This document shows, piece by piece, positions 8,109-16,746 of a stretch of 29,285 bases of DNA (within the stretch, counting starts at the first letter, position 1; each line of letters begins with the position of its first letter). Source of the DNA: an uncultured Blautia sp. (lineage in GTDB: Bacteria > Bacillota > Clostridia > Lachnospirales > Lachnospiraceae). The notes beneath the pieces are model-generated. The model had not been told where the DNA came from. It ran no database searches and saw only the letters and a program-made list of their open reading frames with translations. The DNA lies in NCBI RefSeq assembly GCF_937880195.1, contig NZ_CALFLA010000061.1, forward strand, positions 1 to 29,285, given 5' to 3'. Position numbers and translations under genes: made by a program.

Positions 8109-10526
8109 ATGGAAGAATTGCGATTCAGTATTGATGAACAAAAATATGACTTTAGACATGGAAAACGTCTTACCCTTGTAGGGTGGTACGTATCGCCTTT
8201 GGATCAGAAGATGGAATTTCGTCTTCTGGGCGACGGAGACGTACTTACGCTTCCTGATCCGCAAAGATATGAAAGGCCGGATGTAATAAATGCCCTGGGA
8301 AGAGAACAGGGGGAGTTCCTTCCAGGTTTTACATTGGAAATTACAGACGCAGACAAGCTGGCAGAGCAGTATGCTTCTGTGGAAGTGCTTCTGACAGACG
8401 GGAAAAGCTCTGTGGTTATCTGGAAAAAGACAAAAGAGGAGCTTCGAGAATTTCTGAGAGAAAGTCTCATCGAATACCATATTGACAGAGAAGAGGTTCT
8501 TTACGACACCATGTTAGAAATCCAGGGATGGGTCATGGATCAGATAGGAGAGGCAGAAGTCCTGTTTTTGAACGAGGATAAAAGCCCTGTTCCCTGCCGG
8601 ATGAGTCATGGAAGACGGCCTGACGTGGTGGAGAGACGCTCCCTGGATGAAGAATACAAAAATCAGGAAATAGGATTTCGGATTTCTGCCTCTCTGAAAG
8701 ATATTTCCGGCAAAAAAGCGCTTCTTTGCTTTCAGGGTTCTGCCGGAACAAAAACATATGAGATAGATCTTAAGAAGCTTAGAAAGGAAATGAATCCAGG
8801 AGGCTTTTTGGGACGATTCCGAAAAAAATCAGCACAGGGCACAGGAGATTATGAAAGCTGGCTTCGGAAACATTCTGTAAGCCGCAGAGAAATGCTTTTG
8901 CAAAAGCATGTGAAATTTCCCAAAAAACCTTTGATCAGTATTGTAATCCCTTTGTACTGTACTCCCCTGCCTTATCTTAAGGAACTGATCGATTCCATCA
9001 GGAAGCAGACCTACAAAAACTGGCAGCTTTGCCTTGCAGACGGAAGCCCTGACGATACGGTTTATGATTATCTCAGAAAGAATTACCGTCATGAGGTGAG
9101 GATCAGCTACAAAAAACTAAAGAAAAACGGCGGTATTTCTATAAATACCAATAAGGCCATTGAGCTTGCAAGAGGAGAGTACCTTCTGCTCTGCGACCAT
9201 GACGATACCCTGGAGCCAGACGCCCTTTATGAGATTGTCAAGGCCATCAACAGCCATGAACATCCTGATGTAATTTATACAGATGAGGATAAGATAAGCA
9301 TGGATGGGAAGCATTATTTTGATCCTCATTTTAAATCAGATTTTAATCTGTTCCGTCTCCGGGAAAACAATTATATCTGCCATATTTTTGCGGTAAGGCG
9401 AGAAATAGCAGAACAGACAGGATATTTCAGACCTGAGTTTGACGGCGCCCAGGATTTTGATTTTATTTTCCGGTGCTGTGAAAAGGCAGAGGAGATCATT
9501 CACATTCCCAAAGTGCTTTATCACTGGCGGTGTCATATGGAATCTACGGCAGCAGATCCGGAAAGTAAGGCATATGCTTTTGAAGCCGGAAGAAAGGCAG
9601 TAGAGGAGCATTACAGGAGAATGGGAATTGGGGCAGAAGTGGAAATGACAGAGCGCCCAGGCTGGTACAGAAGCCGGGTGGCAATTGAAGGGAATCCCTT
9701 AATTTCTGTGATCATTCCCAATAAGGATCATATTGAAGATCTTGAACTTTGCGTTTCTTCCATAGAAAAACGAAGCTCTTATAAAAATTATGAGATTCTG
9801 ATTGTAGAAAACAACAGCGAGGATGCTGCTACATTTGCCTTTTATGAAGAACTGCAAAAGCGTTTTCAAAGAGTAAGAGTTCTTACCTGGACAAGAGAAT
9901 TTAATTATTCTGCCATTAATAATTTTGCCGCAGAAAAGGCAAATGGGGAGTATCTGCTTTTCCTGAATAATGACGTGGAGATCCTTAGCTCCAGATGGAT
10001 GGAGGAGATGCTCCAGATCTGTCAGCAGAAAGCGGTTTCTCTTGTGGGGGCAAAGCTGTACTACCCGGATGATACCATTCAACATGCAGGTGTTGTTCTT
10101 GGTCTTGGCGGAATTGCCGGACATATTATGTGCCGCGCTTCCAGAGAGGATGCAGGATATTTTGGACGGATGATCAGCGTTCAGGAGATAAGCGCAGTAA
10201 CGGCAGCCTGTATGATGACCAAGGCAGAAGACTTCCGGGCTGTGGGAGGCTTTGACGAAGGCTTCCAGGTGGCGTTTAACGATATTGACCTTTGTATGAA
10301 GATCAGGGCAGCAGGCAAAAAGGTGGTCTTTACTCCATATGCAGAGCTGTACCATTATGAATCAAAATCCAGAGGACTGGAAGATACGCCTGAAAAGCAG
10401 TTCCGCTTTGACAAGGAAGTGAAGCGTTTTGAAGAAAAATGGGGAGAGCAGCTAAAGGAAGGCGATCCTTATTACAGTCCTAATCTATCAAAAACAGAAG
10501 GGGACTGCTCCCTGAAAGAAGACTGA
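8109..10526 (+). CDS. Large tandem GT2 glycosyltransferase with N-terminal beta-sandwich modules
   Basis: An 805-aa cytoplasmic or membrane-associated glycosyltransferase, probably extending the lipid-linked glycan and possibly a rhamnosyltransferase. Residues about 1-230 hold two similar modules, each with a GW turn, an R-x-DV motif and a following GF: LVGWYVS..RPDV..PGF and IQGWVMD..RPDV..IGF. A first GT-A domain starts at P274 (PLISIVIPLY) with DGSPDD and D363-H-D-D366. It continues through FDGAQDFDFIFRC and HIPKVLYHWR. A second GT-A domain starts at P530 (PLISVIIPNKD) with VENNSED and N620-N-D-V-E624, then IQHAGVVLG, FNDIDLC and YHYESKSRGLEDTPEK. The acceptor and linkage cannot be read from sequence. 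It is followed after 15 bases by a paralogue of the same design, and a third copy lies at 18345. Two active sites in one chain could add two sugars or alternate linkages (inference). Confidence 0.88.
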   Translation: MEELRFSIDEQKYDFRHGKRLTLVGWYVSPLDQKMEFRLLGDGDVLTLPDPQRYERPDVINALGREQGEFLPGFTLEITDADKLAEQYASVEVLLTDGKSSVVIWKKTKEELREFLRESLIEYHIDREEVLYDTMLEIQGWVMDQIGEAEVLFLNEDKSPVPCRMSHGRRPDVVERRSLDEEYKNQEIGFRISASLKDISGKKALLCFQGSAGTKTYEIDLKKLRKEMNPGGFLGRFRKKSAQGTGDYESWLRKHSVSRREMLLQKHVKFPKKPLISIVIPLYCTPLPYLKELIDSIRKQTYKNWQLCLADGSPDDTVYDYLRKNYRHEVRISYKKLKKNGGISINTNKAIELARGEYLLLCDHDDTLEPDALYEIVKAINSHEHPDVIYTDEDKISMDGKHYFDPHFKSDFNLFRLRENNYICHIFAVRREIAEQTGYFRPEFDGAQDFDFIFRCCEKAEEIIHIPKVLYHWRCHMESTAADPESKAYAFEAGRKAVEEHYRRMGIGAEVEMTERPGWYRSRVAIEGNPLISVIIPNKDHIEDLELCVSSIEKRSSYKNYEILIVENNSEDAATFAFYEELQKRFQRVRVLTWTREFNYSAINNFAAEKANGEYLLFLNNDVEILSSRWMEEMLQICQQKAVSLVGAKLYYPDDTIQHAGVVLGLGGIAGHIMCRASREDAGYFGRMISVQEISAVTAACMMTKAEDFRAVGGFDEGFQVAFNDIDLCMKIRAAGKKVVFTPYAELYHYESKSRGLEDTPEKQFRFDKEVKRFEEKWGEQLKEGDPYYSPNLSKTEGDCSLKED

Positions 10527-10541
10527 TAAGTGAGGTTGGAT

Positions 10542-12986
10542 ATGTCAAGAGAGATTTTTGAAGTAACAAAAGACCGATTTCATTTAAAGGATTCCTGCCA
10601 GTATATTTTGCAGGGAACCTGGCCGAAAGAGGCGAAAATGCATGCGTTTCTGGATGGGGTGGAGCTTAAATCCCAGATTCAGTGCTATGAGGTGGTCAGC
10701 GCGCTGGAGCGGTTTAAGGACCCGGATCTGATGCGGGGAGAGAGGATCACTGCTTCTGTAGAGCTTCCCGAATCTTTGGAGGGAAGCAGAAAGCTGTCTG
10801 TTTATGCAGACCTTCCAGATAAGAGGATCTGCTGGTTTCAGGTTTCTGCAAGGGAGCTTGAAGCAAGAAGAGGACGTCCCCAGTTTTTTATTGAGGAAGA
10901 AAAGGTTCAGCAGGGCTTTTTGCGCGTCAGAGGCTGGGCGATAGCGGACGAACCGGTAAAGATTCAGATTTTTGATGAAAATAAAAATAAGGTTTCCGCA
11001 GAGATCTTAAGAACAGAGCGTGTGGATGTAGAACAGCTTTATGAAGAAATGGATCATGAAGACAAAACAGGATTTTTTGTAGAGCTTACCAACCTTACAG
11101 GAAAACTTGTTTATCTTGTGTTTTATGCAGGTGATACAAAGTCTGTTCATGTAGTTCATTTGAATCCTGCAGTTGTTTTACGCAAAAAAGTCCAGAAATA
11201 TGCAAAAAAAGGGCTGCGTTACTGGAAAAGCCAGGGAAGCGCGGCAATGGCAGGAAAAATCATTTCAAAGGTAAAGACAGCTTCTACAAGAGAGATCCCT
11301 TATCAGAAATGGATTCTTCGTCATCTTCCAAATAATAAGGAACTGGAAAAACAGAGAAAGACCCAGTTTGAATATCAGCCGAAGATCTCTATTATAGTGC
11401 CTTTATATAAAACACCGGAAAAATATCTCCGACAGCTTGTGGAAACAGTAAAGGCGCAGACATATACCAACTGGGAGCTTTGTCTTTCTGACGGAAGCGG
11501 GGAGAACTCTCCCATTGAGAAACTTTTAGAAAATCTTGCGGCTTCTGATAAGAGGATCAAGGTGATTTCCCATAAGGTGCCTCTCCAGATCTCGGAGAAT
11601 ACAAACGCCGGAATAGAATCCAGTACAGGCGATTATATTGCTTTTGCAGACCATGACGACGAGCTTACTCCTCATGCGCTTTTCCAGTGTGTGAAGGCGC
11701 TCAATGAAAATCGTGATATTAGGATTCTTTATTCAGATGAGGATAAGATGTCCATGGACGGACATAAATTTTTCCAGCCGCATTTTAAGCCGGATTATAA
11801 CCCGGATCTTCTCTGTACAGTAAATTATATCTGCCATCTTTTTGTGGTGGACAAAAAGATTATTGATCAGGTGGGAATGCTTCGGAAGGAATTTGATGGA
11901 GCCCAGGACTATGATTTCATTTTCCGCTGTGTAGAAACGGTAAAGCCGGAAGAAATTTATCATATTCCAAAGATCCTTTATCACTGGCGCTGCCACGAGG
12001 ATTCCACGGCCGAAAATCCAGAAAGCAAAACCTATGCTTTTGAGGCGGGAAAAAGAGCTATAGAGGAGCATTATAAAAGAACGGGAATCCATGCAGAGGT
12101 TCTGCAGGGAGAGTTTCTGGGACTTTACAGAACCAGGTTTATCCGTGACCATGATCCCTTGATCTCGATTATCATTCCCAATAAGGATCATATTGATGAT
12201 CTGAAGCGATGCATGGATTCTATTGACAAAAAATCCACCTACCAGAATTATGAATATATCATTGTGGAAAACAACAGCACCCAGGAAGAAACTTTCCAGT
12301 TCTATAAGAAACTGGAGGCGGAAAATCCAAAAGTACATGTGGTGTACTGGGACAGGGAATTTAATTATTCTGCTATCAATAACTATGGCGCGGGATTTGC
12401 AAAGGGAGAATATATTCTTCTTTTGAATAATGATACGGAGATCATCAACGAAGACTGTCTGGAGCAACTTCTGGGTTACTGCATGAGAAGCGATGTAGGG
12501 GCAGTAGGAGCAAGGATGTACTACGAGGACGATACCATCCAGCATGCAGGTGTTGTGATCGGATTCGGCGGAATTGCAGGACACTGTTTTGTCCTTCAGC
12601 CAAGAGGTACCACAGGATACTGCCATAGGATCATCTGCGCTCAGGACTACAGCGCGGTAACGGCAGCTTGTATGATGGTAAAACGGTCTGCTTTTGATGA
12701 AGTGGGAGGCCTTACGGAAGAGCTGGCAGTTGCTTTTAACGATATTGATTTCTGTATGAAGCTGAGAAGCGCAGGCTATCTGATCGTCTATAATCCTTAT
12801 GCGGAGCTGTATCATTATGAGTCAAAGTCCAGAGGACTTGAGGACACGCCGGAAAAGGTGGCGCGGTTTAACAAAGAGATCCAGATCTTTGAGAGACGCT
12901 GGCCGGACATTATGAGAAACGGGGATCCATATTATAATCCCAATCTGACGTTGAAAAGCCAGGACTTTTCACTGAAAAGAATATAG
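10542..12986 (+). CDS. Large tandem GT2 glycosyltransferase, paralogue of the preceding gene
   Basis: An 814-aa paralogue of the upstream enzyme. I chose the ATG at 10542 because GAGG at 10532-10535 sits six bases before it. The GTG at 10530 would add four residues but has no convincing ribosome site. The N-terminal part (about 1-215) again has a beta-sandwich module with RGWAIAD, R-VDV and TGFFVEL. The first GT-A domain begins at P280 (PKISIIVPLY) with DGSGEN and D370-H-D-D373. The second begins at P539 (PLISIIIPNKD) with VENNS and N629-N-D-T-E633. The C-terminal block YHYESKSRGLEDTPEK is shared with the other copies. Divergence is strongest in the N-terminal region and after the first active site, consistent with a different donor or acceptor. 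It probably acts with the neighbouring enzyme on the same polymer, since the two are adjacent and co-directional. Confidence 0.87.
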   Translation: MSREIFEVTKDRFHLKDSCQYILQGTWPKEAKMHAFLDGVELKSQIQCYEVVSALERFKDPDLMRGERITASVELPESLEGSRKLSVYADLPDKRICWFQVSARELEARRGRPQFFIEEEKVQQGFLRVRGWAIADEPVKIQIFDENKNKVSAEILRTERVDVEQLYEEMDHEDKTGFFVELTNLTGKLVYLVFYAGDTKSVHVVHLNPAVVLRKKVQKYAKKGLRYWKSQGSAAMAGKIISKVKTASTREIPYQKWILRHLPNNKELEKQRKTQFEYQPKISIIVPLYKTPEKYLRQLVETVKAQTYTNWELCLSDGSGENSPIEKLLENLAASDKRIKVISHKVPLQISENTNAGIESSTGDYIAFADHDDELTPHALFQCVKALNENRDIRILYSDEDKMSMDGHKFFQPHFKPDYNPDLLCTVNYICHLFVVDKKIIDQVGMLRKEFDGAQDYDFIFRCVETVKPEEIYHIPKILYHWRCHEDSTAENPESKTYAFEAGKRAIEEHYKRTGIHAEVLQGEFLGLYRTRFIRDHDPLISIIIPNKDHIDDLKRCMDSIDKKSTYQNYEYIIVENNSTQEETFQFYKKLEAENPKVHVVYWDREFNYSAINNYGAGFAKGEYILLLNNDTEIINEDCLEQLLGYCMRSDVGAVGARMYYEDDTIQHAGVVIGFGGIAGHCFVLQPRGTTGYCHRIICAQDYSAVTAACMMVKRSAFDEVGGLTEELAVAFNDIDFCMKLRSAGYLIVYNPYAELYHYESKSRGLEDTPEKVARFNKEIQIFERRWPDIMRNGDPYYNPNLTLKSQDFSLKRI

Positions 12987-12998
12987 GAGGGTAAGGGA

Positions 12999-13859
12999 AT
13001 GAAGGTCTTAGTAACAGGAGTAAAGGGTCAGCTTGGCCACGATGTAATGAATGAGCTTGCAAAGCGGGGATATGAGGGCGTTGGCGTAGATGTAGAAGAA
13101 ATGGACATTACAGACGCTGAGGCAGTCCGCAGAGTAATGGAGGAAGTCCGCCCTGATAAAATGGTTCACTGCGCCGCATGGACGGCTGTGGATGCAGCAG
13201 AAGACCAGCAGGAGATCTGTCGTAAGGTAAATGTGGACGGAACAGAAAATATTGCAAAAATGTGTGGAGAACTGGACATTCCAATGATCTATTTAAGCAC
13301 AGATTATGTGTTCGACGGAGAGGGAACACGCCCTTGGGAGCCGGATGATCCGGTGGTAAAACCTCTGAACGTTTATGGACAGACAAAATACGAGGGTGAG
13401 CTTGCCGTAGAGAAATACACAGATAAATATTATATTGTCCGTATTGCCTGGGTATTTGGCATCAATGGAAAAAACTTTATCAAGACCATGCTGAACCTTG
13501 GAAAGACTCATGATACACTGACAGTTGTTGACGACCAGATTGGAACGCCTACTTATACTTATGACCTTGCAAGACTTCTTGTGGATATGCTGGAAAAAGA
13601 AGAGTATGGAAAATACCATGTGACAAATGAGGGCGGATATATTTCATGGTGCGATTTTGCCAAAGAAATTTTCCGTCAGGCTGGAATGGAAGTAAATGTA
13701 ACCCCGGTAAGTTCAGATCAGTACCCGGCTAAGGCAAAACGTCCTTCTAACAGCCGTATGGAAAAGAAAAAGCTGGAAGAACGCGGCTTTGCGCCTCTTC
13801 CAACCTGGCAGGATGCCCTTTCCCGTTATCTGGAAGAACTGAAAAAGGCAGAAGCATGA
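12999..13859 (+). CDS. rfbD: dTDP-4-dehydrorhamnose reductase
   Basis: Final step of dTDP-L-rhamnose synthesis: NAD(P)H-dependent reduction of dTDP-4-keto-L-rhamnose. It is a 286-aa short-chain dehydrogenase of the extended RmlD type. The Rossmann motif is G7-V-K-G-Q-L-G13, followed by MDITD. The catalytic Y126-x3-K130 pair lies in NVYGQTKYEGE, and STDYVFDGEG and DDQIGTPTYTYDLA are RmlD signatures. A GGAGGG ribosome site precedes it. It is separated from rfbA and rfbC by the exporter and glycosyltransferase genes, but the spacing on both sides fits one operon, and its stop overlaps the next start (ATGA). Its presence makes rhamnose the best-supported sugar of this glycan. Confidence 0.96.
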   Translation: MKVLVTGVKGQLGHDVMNELAKRGYEGVGVDVEEMDITDAEAVRRVMEEVRPDKMVHCAAWTAVDAAEDQQEICRKVNVDGTENIAKMCGELDIPMIYLSTDYVFDGEGTRPWEPDDPVVKPLNVYGQTKYEGELAVEKYTDKYYIVRIAWVFGINGKNFIKTMLNLGKTHDTLTVVDDQIGTPTYTYDLARLLVDMLEKEEYGKYHVTNEGGYISWCDFAKEIFRQAGMEVNVTPVSSDQYPAKAKRPSNSRMEKKKLEERGFAPLPTWQDALSRYLEELKKAEA

Positions 13860-15265
13860 TGAAAAAGGGAAAAAAATTAACATGGGAAACAAAAGTGGAG
13901 ATTCTTTTCTTTGCCTTTTTGTTTATCTTTTATCTGATGTGGGCAAGAGTTCAGCCAATGGGGGCGGCCCCGGATGAACAGATGCGCTACCAGATCGCAG
14001 ATTATATTTATCAGCATGGCTCTCTTCCTGTGGGAGACGATCCGGCTGTGCGAAACCCTGTATGGGGGATTTCCTATGCCTTTTATCCTATTCTGAATTA
14101 CATGGTGGCGGCAGTATTTATGAAGGCAGTGAGCCTTGTAAGCGCAGCGCCTTTTGCTCTTTTGATGGCGGCCCGCCTTGTAAGTGTTCTTCTGGGACTG
14201 GGAACAGCTTATCTTGCCCTTAGCATGGGAAAGAAGCTGTTTTCTCGGAGAAAGGCCTGGATCTTTACCGCTTTTATCAGCCTGATGCCAGGTTCGCTTT
14301 TTGTATTTACCTATGTAAACTGCGACGCTCTGGCTGTTTTTTCCACAGCGGTTATGGCCTATGCATGGGTCTGCTATTTAAAAGAGGGATGGACCTATCG
14401 AAACTGCGTGATCCTGGGGCTTGGCGTAGCGGCCTGTACGCTGTCCTACTATAATGCCTATGGCTTTATTCTGGCAAGCATTGTCTTTTTTGGAGCAACC
14501 CTTCTTCTGGAGGTCAAAAAAGAAAAAACCTGGGCAGGTTTTGTAAAAAAAGGCGGTCTTGTCTGTGGAATCGTGCTGATTCTTGCCGGATGGTGGTTTG
14601 TGCGAAACGCAGTTCTCTATAACGGGGATTTTCTTGGTATGAATGCCTCCACGATCTGCGCCAACAAATATGCAAAAGACGGCTTTAGGCCTTCAAACAG
14701 AGTAACGCCGCAGATGGAAGGACTTTCTCTTATGGATATGCTGACAAAGGGATATCCGGAAAAAGACGGATTTTCCTGGGTGGAGCTTGTATGCGACAGC
14801 TTTGTAGGCCGTTTTGGAATGATGGATATTTTTATGCCAAAGTGGCTTGTAAACAATTACCTGGATTTTATTAAGATGGGATGCCTTCTGGTATTTCTCC
14901 ATCCGGTAAAGACCTTTGCGCTCCGCCTTAAAAAACAGTGGAACATTATGGGAATCTTTAACTGGTGCATGGTGATCGCCATGGTGATTCCCAATATCCT
15001 GAACGTTTACTATTCTTACTGCAACGATTACCAGCCTCAGGGAAGATACAGTCTTCCTATGATCGTGCCTATGGTATATTTTATGATCCTGGGATATGGA
15101 AATCTTTTTGATGTTCAGATCAAGGATCTGAAAATACGTAATAGTATCTACGGGGCAGTTTGTGTAATACTGATTGTTTTGGCGCTGTTTGTATTCTTTG
15201 GAATCATATGGCCGGAATACAGGGACGTGCCCTTTAGTATCGGAGCTTTTTTAAGAGGAAGCTGA
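13856..15265 (+). CDS. Polytopic membrane protein, DUF2142/GT-C-like glycosyltransferase
   Basis: A 469-aa protein with about ten hydrophobic segments. After the first membrane helix comes the extracytoplasmic loop GAAPDEQMRYQIADYI with D40-E41. This acidic pair after helix 1 is typical of DUF2142 and GT39-like GT-C enzymes, which transfer sugars from polyprenyl phosphate carriers outside the membrane. Later stretches such as LMPGSLFVFTYVNCDALAVF and GWWFVRNAVLYNGDFLG also fit this group, as does the final QGRYSLPMIVP. It starts at the ATG overlapping the rfbD stop. It could decorate the exported glycan with a side sugar (inference). No GtrB/DPM1-like donor synthase is recognised next to it. 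It is the last gene before a bidirectional terminator. Confidence 0.75.
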   Translation: MMKKGKKLTWETKVEILFFAFLFIFYLMWARVQPMGAAPDEQMRYQIADYIYQHGSLPVGDDPAVRNPVWGISYAFYPILNYMVAAVFMKAVSLVSAAPFALLMAARLVSVLLGLGTAYLALSMGKKLFSRRKAWIFTAFISLMPGSLFVFTYVNCDALAVFSTAVMAYAWVCYLKEGWTYRNCVILGLGVAACTLSYYNAYGFILASIVFFGATLLLEVKKEKTWAGFVKKGGLVCGIVLILAGWWFVRNAVLYNGDFLGMNASTICANKYAKDGFRPSNRVTPQMEGLSLMDMLTKGYPEKDGFSWVELVCDSFVGRFGMMDIFMPKWLVNNYLDFIKMGCLLVFLHPVKTFALRLKKQWNIMGIFNWCMVIAMVIPNILNVYYSYCNDYQPQGRYSLPMIVPMVYFMILGYGNLFDVQIKDLKIRNSIYGAVCVILIVLALFVFFGIIWPEYRDVPFSIGAFLRGS

Positions 15266-15288
15266 AAGAAGATCATATGAGAAATAAT

Positions 15289-15320
15289 AGGAAAGTTAGT
15301 ACAGAATGTACTACTTTCCT
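15289..15320. repeat. Inverted repeat hairpin downstream of the first glycan block
   Basis: The left arm 15289-15303 and right arm 15307-15320 pair almost perfectly, with one bulged base and a three-base loop (GAA). No U-tract follows on either strand, so it is not a classical terminator. It lies 24 bases after the membrane-protein stop and just before the terminator at 15329-15365, and could shield the mRNA 3' end. Confidence 0.6.
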
Positions 15321-15328
15321 GATAAATA

Positions 15329-15365
15329 AAAAAGGACTGAGCCTTTTGGGGGTTCAGTCCTTTTT
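15329..15365. terminator. Bidirectional intrinsic terminator between convergent operons
   Basis: A 15-bp stem (arms 15329-15343 and 15351-15365, one G-U pair) encloses a seven-base loop. Oligo-T runs follow on the plus strand and oligo-A runs precede it, so it can end the plus-strand glycan block and the minus-strand oad operon. The plus-strand gene ends at 15265 and the minus-strand microprotein ends at 15377. Confidence 0.87.
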
Positions 15366-15376
15366 GTCCCTGGTTT

Positions 15377-15496
15377 TTATTTCAGAAATTTGTTGATCAG
15401 GTATACGAGAAGTGTGAGGATTACAATTACAGTAAAGATACTCAGCATTCCCTTCCACATAACCTCAAGTGCCTGCATGATAAGCTCTGTATTCAT
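15377..15496 (-). CDS. OadG-related small membrane subunit (39 aa)
   Basis: A 39-residue protein beginning MNTELIMQALEVMWKGM, then one membrane helix with SIFTVIVILTLLVYLI, and ending in NKFLK. The ATG (complement of 15494-15496) has AGGAG seven bases upstream. It starts 18 bases after the oadB stop on the same strand, so the two are co-transcribed. The size, the single N-terminal helix and the position after a decarboxylase beta subunit match the OadG-related small transporter subunits of Clostridia. OadG in the oxaloacetate decarboxylase pump holds the alpha and beta subunits together. This one lacks the longer C-terminal tail that contacts the alpha subunit. The assignment rests on context and topology. 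Confidence 0.8.
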   Translation of the reverse strand: MNTELIMQALEVMWKGMLSIFTVIVILTLLVYLINKFLK

Positions 15497-15514
15497 ATTG
15501 TTTTCTCCTTTCTC

Positions 15515-16651
15515 TTAGAGAATGCTTGCAACAACGTTCAGGATAACGCCTCCGGCAACAACAGAAGCGATCTGGCCGGATACGTTGGTTCCGGTAGCCT
15601 GCATGATCAGAACGTTGCTTGGATCTTCTTTAAGGGCCATTTTCTGTACTACACGGGCTGCCATTGGGAAAGCAGAGATTCCGGCAGCGCCAATCATAGG
15701 ATTGATCTTTTCTTTGGAGAAAACGTTCATAAGCTTTGCAAAAAGAACTCCTGCAGCAGTATCAAAGATAAATGCGCTAAGACCGATCAGCATAATAAGG
15801 AGAGTCTCCTTATTTACAAAGGTGTCTGCCTTCATACTGAAAGCAATGGTAATTCCCAGAAGAAGGGAAACCAGGTTGGAGAGAATATTCTGGGCTGCGT
15901 CAGAAAGATTATTCAGCACACCGCATTCTCTGAGAAGGTTTCCAAACATAAGGAATCCCACCAGCGAAACAGACATTGGGGCAACAAGACCTGCGATAAA
16001 GGTAACAACGATTGGGAAAATGATCTTTGCTTTTTTGGAAACAGTAGCCGGTTTGTACTCCATATGGATGCAGCGTTCTTTTTTTGTTGTGAGAAGCTTG
16101 ATGACCATAGGCTGGATGATGGGTACAAGAGCCATGTAGGAGTAGGCGACCACTGCAATGGGCCCGATATAGTTGGATCCGAGAACCTGAGATACCAGGA
16201 TGGATGTAGGGCCGTCGGCTGCTCCGATAATACCAATAGAAGCAGCGTCCTTTAAGTCAAAGCCAAGCATACATGCAACCACGATGGCAGCAAAAATACC
16301 AAACTGTGCAGCAGCTCCAAAAAGGAACAGCTTCGGATTGGAAAGAAGAGGACCGAAGTCGATCATTGCGCCGATTCCGATAAACAGAAGAAGGGGCATT
16401 GCTTCAGAAGCTTCGATTCCTACGTTAAAAAGCCACTCAATGATACCGTTTGTCTCTCCGATTCCTTCAAGTGTCTGATTCAGAACACCGGAAGCGGGAA
16501 GGTTGACAAGAATTGCTCCGAATCCCAGCGGCAGGAGCAGTACCGGTTCCAGATCTTTATTGATAGCGAGCCAGATAAGAATGGCTCCGATCACGTACAT
16601 GACGATCTGCTGGGGGGTAATGGATGTGATGCCGGAAATTAAAAAGTCCAT
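15515..16651 (-). CDS. oadB: Sodium ion-translocating decarboxylase subunit beta (OadB/GcdB family)
   Basis: A 378-aa polytopic membrane protein. In oxaloacetate, methylmalonyl-CoA and glutaconyl-CoA decarboxylases the beta subunit couples decarboxylation of carboxybiotin to Na+ export. The conserved motif IIGAADGPTSI carries D146, the region linked to Na+ transport. INKDLEPVLLLPLGFGAILVN near the N-terminus and FGNLLRECGV also fit the family. Full length for the family. AGGAGG lies seven bases before its ATG. No alpha (carboxyltransferase) or biotin carrier gene is adjacent, so the substrate is not set by context. The leader carries a Mn2+-type riboswitch and a terminator, so expression is likely controlled by metal level. 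It is flanked on the far side by the defective carboxypeptidase gene, which has its own promoter. Confidence 0.93.
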   Translation of the reverse strand: MDFLISGITSITPQQIVMYVIGAILIWLAINKDLEPVLLLPLGFGAILVNLPASGVLNQTLEGIGETNGIIEWLFNVGIEASEAMPLLLFIGIGAMIDFGPLLSNPKLFLFGAAAQFGIFAAIVVACMLGFDLKDAASIGIIGAADGPTSILVSQVLGSNYIGPIAVVAYSYMALVPIIQPMVIKLLTTKKERCIHMEYKPATVSKKAKIIFPIVVTFIAGLVAPMSVSLVGFLMFGNLLRECGVLNNLSDAAQNILSNLVSLLLGITIAFSMKADTFVNKETLLIMLIGLSAFIFDTAAGVLFAKLMNVFSKEKINPMIGAAGISAFPMAARVVQKMALKEDPSNVLIMQATGTNVSGQIASVVAGGVILNVVASIL

Positions 16652-16708
16652 ACAGATTTCCTCCTAAAAATTTTCATGGGACAGTCTGACCTTGGATAAT
16701 TCGACCGT

Positions 16709-16746
16709 AAAAAAGGACCTGCGCTCCTAAGATTGGAACACAGGTC
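16709..16746 (-). terminator. Riboswitch expression-platform terminator of the oadB leader
   Basis: On the minus strand, arms 16735-16746 and 16716-16727 form a 12-bp stem with two G-U pairs and a seven-base loop, followed by C and six U (16709-16714). The 5' arm includes the 3' strand of aptamer helix P1 (16738-16744), so P1 and the terminator exclude each other. That is the layout of a transcriptional ON switch: ligand-stabilised P1 should allow oadB transcription. Confidence 0.85.

Noticed and set aside
10530..10544. GTG at 10530 as start of the second giant glycosyltransferase
   Set aside because: Only weak purines precede it, whereas GAGG stands six bases before the ATG at 10542.
11733..12815. 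Long minus-strand open frame (360 codons) opposite the 814-aa glycosyltransferase
   Set aside because: No ribosome site, no recognisable family, and similar antisense frames occur opposite the paralogues at 8109 and 18345 because the plus-strand codon pattern is shared. Treated as a shadow.
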